DNA of 11,961 nucleotides, from the NCBI GenBank assembly GCA_015520395.1, contig WAQG01000001.1, positions 1 to 11,961 on the forward strand, read 5' to 3'. Under the pieces are notes generated by a model that saw only the letters and a list, made by a program, of their open reading frames with translations, was not told the origin of the DNA and did no database searches. Positions within the stretch are counted from its first letter, which is position 1, and every line of letters begins with the position of its first letter. Source of the DNA: Candidatus Geoarchaeota archaeon (lineage in GTDB: Archaea > Thermoproteota > Thermoprotei > Gearchaeales > WAQG01). Positions 6,237 through 11,961 of this stretch are shown piece after piece. Made by a program: the position numbers and the translations under genes.

Positions 6237-8063
6237 TTACAGCAGGCCGAGGAACTCGTCGAGGCCGAGCCTCTTGAGAGTTTCGGCCTTAGGTTTGCCC
6301 TCCTCCCAGCCCCTGAGCTTCCAGTAGTCCTCTATCATGTCCTGGACGTCGGCAGTATGACCCTTAGCTGGGCCCTCGGGCATCGGGGTTGTTACAAGCC
6401 TCTTTGGCAGGTAGTCCTTGACCCACTTACCCTCCTTGACCGAGAACAGTCTCTCCGCATTGTATACCCTCTCACCTATCGTTAACATCTCCTCTATCGT
6501 GATGTCCCACCCTGTAAGGGCCCTCAGCAAGTCAAGGGTGTGGTCCGGCCCGTGGGCGAAGGTGAGGAACTTACAGACGACCAGGCTGTCTATAACCGCA
6601 AAGTAGTTCTGGGTCTCTATTGTCGCCTTAACCTTCTTCAAGTTCTTTTCGAATGGATCGAACTTCTCCGGAATCCCCAGGATCTCCTGAGATATCATGT
6701 AGGCCCTAAGGTGGCAGCCACCCCTGTTCGCAGTGGCATAAGCCAGGGCATGCGCCTTGACACCCCTAGGATCGTAGGCTGGTAGGGTGAGGTTCCTTAT
6801 GTGGATTGCGGCGTCCGGATCACCATACTTGTTAGCCAGCCTGGCGGCACCCTCCGCCAGATCGTCTCCAAACCCGTTTCTGTAGGCCGTCCTGTATATG
6901 GCCTCGATCAGAGCAGCCTCATTACCCCACTTAAACTCAATCCCATCTGTGTCCTCAAGGGTCAGCTTGCCCTCTTGGTAGAGATACATGGCCGTTGCAA
7001 CAGCGTTTCCAAAACTTATGGTGTCCATGCCAAGCTCGTTTATCAGGTAGTTCGCCTTTATTATGGCTGCAAGGTTCCCTATGCCTAGGTTGGCGCCCAA
7101 GGCCCATACGGTCTCATATTCGGGCCCCTCACCCACGGGGGTCTGATAGAATCCAGCCTCGGGAACCTTGGTCACCCTAGAGCATTGGACAGTGCAGCCC
7201 CAGCAACCCTTGTTCTTAAGCAGGTACGTCTCAGCCAGCTTCTCACCGCTTATCTTCTCAGCATGCTCAAAGATGCCCGTCTGGAAATTCCGGGTTGGGA
7301 AAATTCCAGCCGTGTTAACTATGTTAACTAGGATCGCAGTACCGTAAGCTGGAAGACCCTGCCCAGTTACAGGATTCTCCTCGAGAACCTTCCTCTTCTC
7401 CATCACAACCTTCGTAAACTCACCTACATCGTGAACCGGCGGCTTCCTGTCGCCAACCACGAATATCGCCTTAAGCTTCTTACTCCCCATAACTGCACCA
7501 AGCCCCGTCCTTCCAGCAGCTCTATACATATCGTTCATCACGGCGGCGATCTTAACAAGGTTTTCCCCCGCAGGCCCGATGCAAAGAACGCTGCCACGCT
7601 CCTTCTCTCCAACCTCTTCTCTCACAATCTTCTCAGTGTGAACCGTCCCCTTACCCCAGATGTGCTTCGCCGGATGAAGCTCTGGCTCACCATTCTTAAT
7701 GGTTAGGTACACCGGCTCGTCAGAGGCCCCCTCAAGCACAACCCCGTCATATCCTGAGAACCGAAGCCAGGGGCCAAACTCGCCGCCGGAGTTGCTCTCC
7801 CCCAGTATTCCCGTAAGCGGACTTTTACCAATCACGTGATACCTGCCACTGAGCGGCCAGAGGGTTCCCGTCGCAGGCCCAGTAAGTATGTAGAGCTTGT
7901 TCTCAGGGCCCAGCGGGTCAGCACCCTTAGGAATCTCCTTCAGCGCCAGGTAAGCGCCTAAACCCCTACCTCCAAGCCACTTCCTCACCAGATCCTCTCC
8001 GATGATCTGCTCCTTGAAACTCCCATTGGTAAGATCAACACGAAGAAGCTTCAACTCAAACAT
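6237..8063 (-). CDS. aor: Tungsten-type aldehyde:ferredoxin oxidoreductase (AOR)
   Basis: The enzyme oxidises aldehydes to carboxylic acids and passes electrons to ferredoxin, using a tungsten bis-pterin cofactor and one [4Fe-4S] cluster. The 608-residue length fits AOR of Pyrococcus furiosus (about 605) better than GAPOR (about 650). The cluster ligands are C287, C290, C294 (CWGCTVQC) and C497 (DSLVVCKF), nearly the same numbering as in the Pyrococcus enzyme. The N-terminal cofactor domain has SGRYHVIGKSPLTG (72-85) and the SNSGGEFGP loop (90-98). GPEYETVWALGANLGI (313-328), DPRG (431-434) and CHLRAY (450-455) line the pterin and active site. No twin-arginine or other signal is seen, so it is cytoplasmic. 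With glutamate dehydrogenase nearby, oxidation of aldehydes made from amino-acid 2-oxoacids is the likely role. It has its own promoter and terminator. Tungsten rather than molybdenum is inferred from the family. Confidence 0.95.
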   Translation of the reverse strand: MFELKLLRVDLTNGSFKEQIIGEDLVRKWLGGRGLGAYLALKEIPKGADPLGPENKLYILTGPATGTLWPLSGRYHVIGKSPLTGILGESNSGGEFGPWLRFSGYDGVVLEGASDEPVYLTIKNGEPELHPAKHIWGKGTVHTEKIVREEVGEKERGSVLCIGPAGENLVKIAAVMNDMYRAAGRTGLGAVMGSKKLKAIFVVGDRKPPVHDVGEFTKVVMEKRKVLEENPVTGQGLPAYGTAILVNIVNTAGIFPTRNFQTGIFEHAEKISGEKLAETYLLKNKGCWGCTVQCSRVTKVPEAGFYQTPVGEGPEYETVWALGANLGIGNLAAIIKANYLINELGMDTISFGNAVATAMYLYQEGKLTLEDTDGIEFKWGNEAALIEAIYRTAYRNGFGDDLAEGAARLANKYGDPDAAIHIRNLTLPAYDPRGVKAHALAYATANRGGCHLRAYMISQEILGIPEKFDPFEKNLKKVKATIETQNYFAVIDSLVVCKFLTFAHGPDHTLDLLRALTGWDITIEEMLTIGERVYNAERLFSVKEGKWVKDYLPKRLVTTPMPEGPAKGHTADVQDMIEDYWKLRGWEEGKPKAETLKRLGLDEFLGLL

Positions 8064-8093
8064 AGCACAACACGTAGAAGAAGTATTTCTAGA

Positions 8094-8139
8094 GGATATT
8101 AAGCATAACGCCTAATAATACGCGAAATAATAAATAAAG
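8094..8139 (-). promoter_or_regulatory. AT-rich promoter region of the AOR gene
   Basis: The minus strand has two candidates: GCTTAATATCC (8094-8104), which would start transcription about 10 bases before the ATG, and CTTTATTTATTATTTCG (8123-8139) further up. The first fits a near-leaderless AOR message. The second may instead be the T-rich terminator of the upstream pterin-synthase-like gene. Confidence 0.45.
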
Positions 8140-8209
8140 TAGCGCTTAGAACATCAGATCTACGAGCAGCAACTATTTAAAGAGCTGGCGTAAGGCTTCA
8201 GAAAAGCAT

Positions 8210-9766
8210 CTACGATCTATGAAATTGCGTCTCGATGGTCTTGATACGCTGGATTATATTTGGGTGGAATAATGGTCTGTCCTGCGTGTAGGTTTTGCCT
8301 ATCTTTAAGGCTATTTCGGCTTTAGACAGTTCGTATCCCAGGTAAGCTGCATGGTCAAGCTGTGAAACCAGGTTCATTTCCAACACACTCCTGAGCATCG
8401 GAGCTGCGCTTCTTCCTTCAAATGTTATGGCCCCCTCTTTTCCCTGATACACCACCCTTATTGCATCTCCCGTCACTGAGATTTTGAAGTAACCCTTAGG
8501 ATCCGGCTTATATATAGTAGGTGTTTCGGCTACTCTAACTAGGCGGCCTTTCCTGGGAGCTTCCCAGGCCTCGCCGCGTTTTTCTTTTAGTATGAGGAGA
8601 TCTATCCCTAAATTCTTCGGATGGGTTTTCTTTCTAGCAGCTATTGACGCCATTGTGGCAGCCAGTTTTAGTTCTGCTGCGGAGTGTCGGGTTTTATGGC
8701 TTGCTTCGACTGTCATTAGGATGCTTGCTCCTGCCTCTATTGAGAGGGTGGAGATTAGGGCGTTTACTCCCGGGCTATCCGCGTCGATAAGCTCGGTTAC
8801 ATTACCTGCCCCGAGCATCACTGGAACTTCAGGGAACATCTGTTTGAGCTTAGCTGCAGCCGTTAGCCCTCTCAGGGTGCCAGGGTTTATCGGCGGGTCT
8901 AAGATGGGGTCAGCGATTATCTTTTCAAACCCTAGCTCCACGGCCTTCCTGATCGCCCTGGCCAGCGACCTCACCTTGTCTCTAGAATTTGGATTTGGGG
9001 TCAGGATCACAGCCTTCTCCTTAATTAAATCTGCATTCTCCGCTAGTTCCTTTGAGGTTAGGCTTAGGAATAGCTCGGCCCCAGCCTCCAGCGCAACTTT
9101 AAAGTTGGCTGGCCTCGTATCCACCCCTATCGGGAGGTTCGTTAATCTTGATGCCCACCTTACAGCCCTGCTCACCTGTTTGGGAGATGCATCGTAGTTG
9201 AAGCCCAGTACAACGATGTCGACTCCTATCCGCTCAGCATACTCAAGCTTATCCTTAATCACAGCCTCCGAGAGGGTCTCAGCATTCACCACCTCATAGG
9301 CAACCCTGAGAGGCGGCGGATTTGAGGGAATCTTGCAACCCCCGATCTCAACATAGTTTTTTATCGACCCCTCAATCTCCTCCAGGGCTTCAAGTAGCCT
9401 TCTCTTAGCCCTTTCGCTAAGCAGCATGTCTGCCGGGATGCTGCTAGAGAGTTTTTCGATCCCTATTTCCATTAGCGCTTCTGGAAGATCTAGGTAATGC
9501 ATCGTCCCCTTCACAAACCTTGATCCAAACCTTCTTGTCAGGCTGTCGAGGGGGCCTCTCACCATGCCTGGAACAACCACGTAGTCATACTTTTTGGGGT
9601 TAAACCGGCCAATCCTCAGCTCAATAAACCTGGGCGTCATGAGGGCTGCGACCTGGATGTTTAAGACAGCTACGTCAACCCTCCAGCCCCAGATCTTGGA
9701 GAGCTCAGCTGCAGTCTCCCTTACGCCCTTCTCGGCCAGCTTCCCGGTAACAAGTAGGATTCTCAC
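8210..9766 (-). CDS. Dihydropteroate synthase-like protein with DUF4346-type C-terminal domain
   Basis: This 518-residue protein matches the archaeal dihydropteroate-synthase-related family (such as M. jannaschii MJ0107, from memory). Residues 1-120 look like a small alpha/beta domain beginning MRILLVTGKLAEKGV. Residues about 150-385 form a pterin-binding-type TIM barrel with IVVLGFNYD (184-192), LPIGVDTRPA (211-220), ADPILDPP (285-292) and MLGAGNVTE (317-325). Residues about 405-518 resemble DUF4346, related to methyltransferase subunit MtrA, with YLGYELSKAEIALKIGKTYTQD (475-496). The family is tied to making tetrahydromethanopterin-like C1 carriers, but the exact reaction is not established. 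It is not a plain folate DHPS, being nearly twice as long. The GTG start is supported by a TATA element at leaderless spacing. The next gene downstream is AOR, with a separate promoter, so the link between the two is loose. Confidence 0.82.
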   Translation of the reverse strand: MRILLVTGKLAEKGVRETAAELSKIWGWRVDVAVLNIQVAALMTPRFIELRIGRFNPKKYDYVVVPGMVRGPLDSLTRRFGSRFVKGTMHYLDLPEALMEIGIEKLSSSIPADMLLSERAKRRLLEALEEIEGSIKNYVEIGGCKIPSNPPPLRVAYEVVNAETLSEAVIKDKLEYAERIGVDIVVLGFNYDASPKQVSRAVRWASRLTNLPIGVDTRPANFKVALEAGAELFLSLTSKELAENADLIKEKAVILTPNPNSRDKVRSLARAIRKAVELGFEKIIADPILDPPINPGTLRGLTAAAKLKQMFPEVPVMLGAGNVTELIDADSPGVNALISTLSIEAGASILMTVEASHKTRHSAAELKLAATMASIAARKKTHPKNLGIDLLILKEKRGEAWEAPRKGRLVRVAETPTIYKPDPKGYFKISVTGDAIRVVYQGKEGAITFEGRSAAPMLRSVLEMNLVSQLDHAAYLGYELSKAEIALKIGKTYTQDRPLFHPNIIQRIKTIETQFHRS

Positions 9767-9788
9767 AGATGGAAAAAGGACGGTTTAT

Positions 9789-9801
9789 CTGAATAAACTT
9801 G
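9789..9801 (-). promoter_or_regulatory. TATA box of the dihydropteroate synthase-like gene (leaderless)
   Basis: CAAGTTTATTCAG on the minus strand is centred 29 bases before the GTG at 9766. The predicted transcription start lies within about 3 bases of the start codon, and no ribosome binding site is seen, so a leaderless message is likely. A CCTTTTTCC tract nearer the gene (9771-9779) may end transcripts of the TRAM gene. Confidence 0.5.
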
Positions 9802-9819
9802 ACGATACTAATGCCCTGC

Positions 9820-10032
9820 CTACCGGACTACTTCCCCTATGGCGAACCTATCCGCCACGAAGCTTATTCTTATCTTTACATGGTCGCCAGCCTTCGTGTT
9901 CGGCACAAATATGACGAAGCCCTTAATCCTGGCAACGCCGTCGCCACGCCTACTAACCTCAGTTATCTCAACCTCGTGTGTCTCCCCAACCCTCACGGGC
10001 TTCGGGCGGAACCTCCTCTTAGACGCCAACAT
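9820..10032 (-). CDS. Small TRAM-domain RNA-binding protein
   Basis: This 70-residue protein is a TRAM domain with a short basic N-terminal tail (KRRFRPKPVRVGE, 5-17). The domain has EVEITEVSRRGDGVARIKGFVIFVP (20-44, with the G30-D31-G32 turn and the FVIFVP strand) and ends KAGDHVKIRI..RFAIGEVV, the five-stranded barrel pattern. Stand-alone TRAM proteins are common in archaea, bind RNA, and in some species act as RNA chaperones in place of bacterial cold-shock proteins. It should be cytoplasmic and basic. The ATG at 10032 is chosen because GGAGG lies 5 bases before it; a GTG at 10038 overlaps that site and is less likely. The gene follows a strong TATA box and a leader of about 80 bases that can fold into a long stem, so regulation at the RNA level, perhaps by its own product, is possible. 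Confidence 0.88.
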   Translation of the reverse strand: MLASKRRFRPKPVRVGETHEVEITEVSRRGDGVARIKGFVIFVPNTKAGDHVKIRISFVADRFAIGEVVR

Positions 10033-10034
10033 TC

Positions 10035-10043
10035 TCACCTCCC
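10035..10043 (-). promoter_or_regulatory. Ribosome binding site of the TRAM gene
   Basis: GGGAGGTGA on the minus strand is a near-perfect complement to the archaeal 16S rRNA 3' end. Its GGAGG core is 5 bases from ATG 10032. It decides that start over the GTG at 10038 and is the strongest ribosome binding site in the window. Confidence 0.7.
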
Positions 10044-10053
10044 TTGATCAGTC

Positions 10054-10112
10054 GTCCGAGAAGTTGAGGAAAACCTGCCGGATGACGGCAAGAATTCCCC
10101 AGCGCCTCGGAC
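10054..10112 (-). promoter_or_regulatory. Structured 5' leader of the TRAM gene
   Basis: On the minus strand three stems nest into one 59-base imperfect hairpin with 18 pairs. The outer stem is GTCCGAG (10112-10106) with CTCGGAC (10060-10054), perfect. The middle stem is GGGGAA (10100-10095) with TTTTCC (10073-10068), which needs two G-U pairs. The inner stem is TGCCG (10090-10086) with CGGCA (10080-10076), perfect, with loop TCATC. The predicted transcription start falls at the first base of the outer stem, so the message would open with this fold. The ribosome binding site lies 11 bases after it, unpaired. CCTC inside the fold could alternatively pair with GAGG of that site. No known riboswitch family is recognised. 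Confidence 0.5.
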
Positions 10113-10132
10113 AATCACAGACGTTAAACATC

Positions 10133-10143
10133 GAATATAAACC
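10133..10143 (-). promoter_or_regulatory. TATA box of the TRAM gene
   Basis: GGTTTATATTC on the minus strand is a good archaeal TATA element. It sits 19 bases past the stop of the upstream gene and predicts a transcription start close to 10112. Confidence 0.55.
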
Positions 10144-10161
10144 TTATGGACTCAAGTCCCG

Positions 10162-10617
10162 CTAGTTATAATGCTCCCCTAACAGCCTGTTAAACACCTC
10201 CTCAACGACCTCGACAATGCCCGGAAAAACACTATCTACCAATGTCTTCACTTCCCCGAGGATCTCGATGGAGCGTTTTTCGGTGAGCCTAAATTTGTAT
10301 AGCCACTCAAGGGTCAGGTGGTAAGATTTCTCAACATCGCCGCTCGATGCAAGGATCCAGGAGTAAGTGTAAGCGGAGAGTACTTGGAGCTCTGCAGGGT
10401 GAAGCTCGGCGTCCTCCTCCGAAAGCTTCTCGAAGACCATTCTTATTTCGTCGAGGAGGATATCAGCCGTCTTTGAAACCTTAAACCTCCTCGCGATCTC
10501 CCTTAGGGTCTCGGCCTTGACTACCCCGGTTACCTCGTCGTTAAAACCTCCTGTGAGAGCGTCGAGGATGGCTAAGGTTGCTGAAAATATTATCGGATCC
10601 CTGCCACGCGTCTCCAT
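10162..10617 (-). CDS. Helical protein of unknown function
   Basis: I do not recognise this protein. From the ATG at 10617 it has 151 residues, mainly amphipathic helix by composition: PIIFSATLAILDALTGGF (8-25), TLREIARRFKVSKTADILLDEI (37-58), AELQVLSAYTYSWILASSGDVEKSYHLTLEWLYKF (75-109) and a C-terminal helix. There are no cysteines, no obvious catalytic motif and no membrane anchor. TLREIARRFKVSKTA faintly recalls a helix-turn-helix, but nothing supports DNA binding further. The frame is open 32 codons further upstream into the glutamate dehydrogenase gene, but that part looks non-coding, and a TATA-like element (10641-10650) lies close before the ATG, so a leaderless start is chosen. Its neighbours are glutamate dehydrogenase upstream and the TRAM gene downstream. 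The clean frame and the length make it a likely real gene. Confidence 0.65.
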   Translation of the reverse strand: METRGRDPIIFSATLAILDALTGGFNDEVTGVVKAETLREIARRFKVSKTADILLDEIRMVFEKLSEEDAELHPAELQVLSAYTYSWILASSGDVEKSYHLTLEWLYKFRLTEKRSIEILGEVKTLVDSVFPGIVEVVEEVFNRLLGEHYN

Positions 10618-10640
10618 CTCAGCATTCTTCAGCCAGAATG

Positions 10641-10664
10641 GGTAATTTAGGGTTCCTAAAATTG
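10641..10664 (-). promoter_or_regulatory. AT-rich promoter/terminator region between glutamate dehydrogenase and the helical protein
   Basis: The minus strand has CAATTTTAGG (10655-10664) and CCTAAATTAC (10641-10650). The second is about 28 bases before the ATG at 10617, the leaderless spacing. CTTTTTC just upstream (10665-10671) could terminate the dehydrogenase transcript. Confidence 0.35.
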
Positions 10665-10681
10665 AAAAAGATGGGAATGTT

Positions 10682-11932
10682 TTAGATCCAGCCCCTCCAA
10701 CGCATCGCCTCAACCACTCTGTTTATGGCGTAGACGTAGGCTGCTTTTCTCATATCAACGTTGTAGCGCTGGGCGGTGTTCCAGACGTTCATAAAGGCCT
10801 TGACCATTATGTCCTTGAGCTTCGCGTCCACCTCCCCTGGGGTCCAGTAGTAGCCCATCCTGTTCTGAACCCACTCGAGGTAGGAAACGCTGACGCCGCC
10901 AGCATTTGCCAGTATGTCCGGAAGCACGAGGACGCCGTTCTTGTAGAGTATGTCGTCAGCCTCAGGTGTCGTGGGGCCGTTGGCGCCCTCGGCAACTATC
11001 TTTGCCTTTATGTTCGGGGCGTTCTTTTCGGTTATAACGTTCTCTAAGGCTGCTGGGACAAGTATGTCTACGTCCAGCTCCAGGAGCTCCTCATTAGTTA
11101 TCTTCTTGACACCCTTAACGTTGATGACGCTGCCGGTCTTCCTCTTAACCCTGATGACCTCCTCAAACTTCAGCGGCTTATCTGGGCTCGTCAGTATGGC
11201 GCCCTTAGAGTCGCTTACTGCTATGACCTTTGCACCGGCTTCCTCCAGGAACTTGTGTGTGAAGGAGCCAACATTCCCATAGCCCTGGATGGCCACGGTT
11301 GCGTTTTTCAGGTCGAGTCCAATCGCCTTGGCAGCCTCCTCAACTACGAAGAAGAGCCCCCTGGACGTTGATGTAAGCCTGCCCTCAGAGCCGCCAATTA
11401 TCGTGGGCTTAGCCGTAACAACCCCGAAAACGTTGTAGCCGTAAAGCCTGCTGTATTCGTCCATAAACCAAGCCATGGTCTGGGGATCCGTGTATACATC
11501 GGGGGCAGGTATGTCTATGTCGGGACCTATTATCCTGGCGATAGCGGCAAAGTAGCCCCTCGACAACCTTTCGAGCTCGCCTCTTGAAAGCTTCTTAGGG
11601 TCAACAACGACGCCGCCCTTACCACCGCCATAGGGTAGTCCGGCAACAGCGCACTTCCAGGTCATCCACATGGAGAGGGCCATAACCTCCTCGAGGGTGA
11701 CGTTTGGATGGTATCTGACGCCCCCCTTGTAGGGGCCAAGGGCATTGTTATGCTGTGAGCGGTATCCAACAAACACCTTGAGGGAGCCGTCATCCATCCT
11801 GACTGGGATGCTAACTATAAGAACCCTGTCAGGCCTCTTAAGCCTCTCAACAATATCCTTGTCGAGATCTATTATCTCCGCGGCTCTCTCAAGTTGCTCA
11901 ACGGCAATTTCATATGGGTTCTTTTGAGACAT
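10682..11932 (-). CDS. gdhA: Glutamate dehydrogenase (NAD(P)-dependent, hexameric type)
   Basis: The enzyme interconverts glutamate with 2-oxoglutarate plus ammonia. The 416-residue length is typical of hyperthermophile enzymes (about 420). The substrate domain has GPYKGGVRYHP (66-76), MTWKCAVAGLPYGGGKGGV (90-108, with K93 and catalytic K105) and IPAPDVYTDPQTMAW (141-155, catalytic D145). The nucleotide domain has the Rossmann loop VAIQGYGNVGS (213-223, GxGxxG), the end-of-strand AVSDSKG (238-244) and AEGANGPTTPEA (314-325). The C-terminal NAGGVSVSYLEWVQN (343-357) is the conserved hinge. D241 after the second strand leans towards NAD rather than NADP, but this is a weak guide. The ATG start has GGTGG 6 bases before it (11939-11943). 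In peptide-fermenting archaea the enzyme deaminates glutamate formed by transaminases, feeding ferredoxin-linked enzymes such as the AOR encoded nearby. The promoter lies beyond the window end. Confidence 0.96.
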   Translation of the reverse strand: MSQKNPYEIAVEQLERAAEIIDLDKDIVERLKRPDRVLIVSIPVRMDDGSLKVFVGYRSQHNNALGPYKGGVRYHPNVTLEEVMALSMWMTWKCAVAGLPYGGGKGGVVVDPKKLSRGELERLSRGYFAAIARIIGPDIDIPAPDVYTDPQTMAWFMDEYSRLYGYNVFGVVTAKPTIIGGSEGRLTSTSRGLFFVVEEAAKAIGLDLKNATVAIQGYGNVGSFTHKFLEEAGAKVIAVSDSKGAILTSPDKPLKFEEVIRVKRKTGSVINVKGVKKITNEELLELDVDILVPAALENVITEKNAPNIKAKIVAEGANGPTTPEADDILYKNGVLVLPDILANAGGVSVSYLEWVQNRMGYYWTPGEVDAKLKDIMVKAFMNVWNTAQRYNVDMRKAAYVYAINRVVEAMRWRGWI

Positions 11933-11938
11933 AAGATT

Positions 11939-11943
11939 CCACC
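11939..11943 (-). promoter_or_regulatory. Ribosome binding site of glutamate dehydrogenase
   Basis: GGTGG on the minus strand, 6 bases before the ATG at 11932, confirms that start. Confidence 0.6.
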
Positions 11944-11961
11944 ATGTATGAAACCCTAGGC

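Noticed and set aside
8140..8185. TATA-like CTTTAAATAG on the minus strand ahead of a short TGATG-containing stretch, possible small RNA
   Set aside because: Only one partial box C-like match and no box D; the piece before the next T-rich tract is about 30 bases.
8592..9197. 201-codon frame on the plus strand opposite the pterin-synthase-like gene
   Set aside because: Its hydrophobic, serine- and alanine-rich sequence is the expected reverse reading of a barrel-protein gene, and there is no promoter or ribosome binding site.
10054..10119. H/ACA guide RNA on the plus strand over the TRAM leader (hairpin followed by ACA)
   Set aside because: The spacing from the upper stem to either ACA (about 12 or 18 bases) misses the usual 14-16, no plus-strand TATA element is seen, and the kink-turn is not convincing. 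The minus strand has the promoter and the better fold.
10618..10713. Upstream extension of the helical protein by 32 codons into gdhA
   Set aside because: It would overlap the gdhA end by 32 bases, the residues do not look like the rest of the protein, and the promoter-like element lies downstream of that start.

Overview
The window looks like chromosomal DNA of a hyperthermophilic archaeon, probably Thermoproteota or a related deep lineage. Supporting signs are an archaeal-type tryptophanyl-tRNA synthetase, a tungsten-type aldehyde:ferredoxin oxidoreductase (AOR), a hexameric-type glutamate dehydrogenase, a stand-alone TRAM-domain protein, a dihydropteroate-synthase-like protein with a DUF4346-type tail, and AT-rich TATA elements about 26-40 bases upstream of start codons. 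Several genes appear leaderless and others have GGTG/GGAGG-type ribosome binding sites. The exact lineage cannot be fixed from sequence reading alone.

Left part (1-3904). The 3' end of a membrane-anchored, probably extracytoplasmic protein is followed by an iron-dependent alcohol dehydrogenase (+). The stop of that gene overlaps, tail to tail, the stop of an SCP2-like lipid-binding protein (-). A 242-base gap holds the promoter of the SCP2 gene and the promoter of a DHH-family phosphoesterase (+). The phosphoesterase is followed closely by an unrecognised protein with a zinc-protease HExxH motif. The reading frame of that last gene runs back to a CTGA overlap with the phosphoesterase stop, so a rare CTG start is possible.

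Middle gap (3905-4390). This is 486 bases between two convergent genes, without a convincing protein gene but with at least five inverted repeats. It also contains a candidate C/D-box-like segment and may encode RNA.

Right part (4391-11932). Seven genes lie on the minus strand. In transcription order they are glutamate dehydrogenase, a helical protein of unknown function, a TRAM protein with a well-structured 5' leader, the dihydropteroate-synthase-like protein, AOR, TrpRS and a metallo-beta-lactamase-fold hydrolase. Most have their own TATA-like element, so this is a series of short units; only TrpRS and the hydrolase (14 bases apart) look like a tight operon.

Functionally, glutamate dehydrogenase, AOR and the alcohol dehydrogenase fit peptide or amino-acid fermentation: deamination to 2-oxoacids, oxidation of the resulting aldehydes with ferredoxin, and disposal of reductant as alcohol. 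The dihydropteroate-synthase-like protein suggests a pterin C1 carrier. The points most worth a second look are the leader of the TRAM gene, a four-cysteine motif in TrpRS like that of iron-sulfur TrpRS enzymes, the CTG-start question, the HExxH protein and the structured middle gap.
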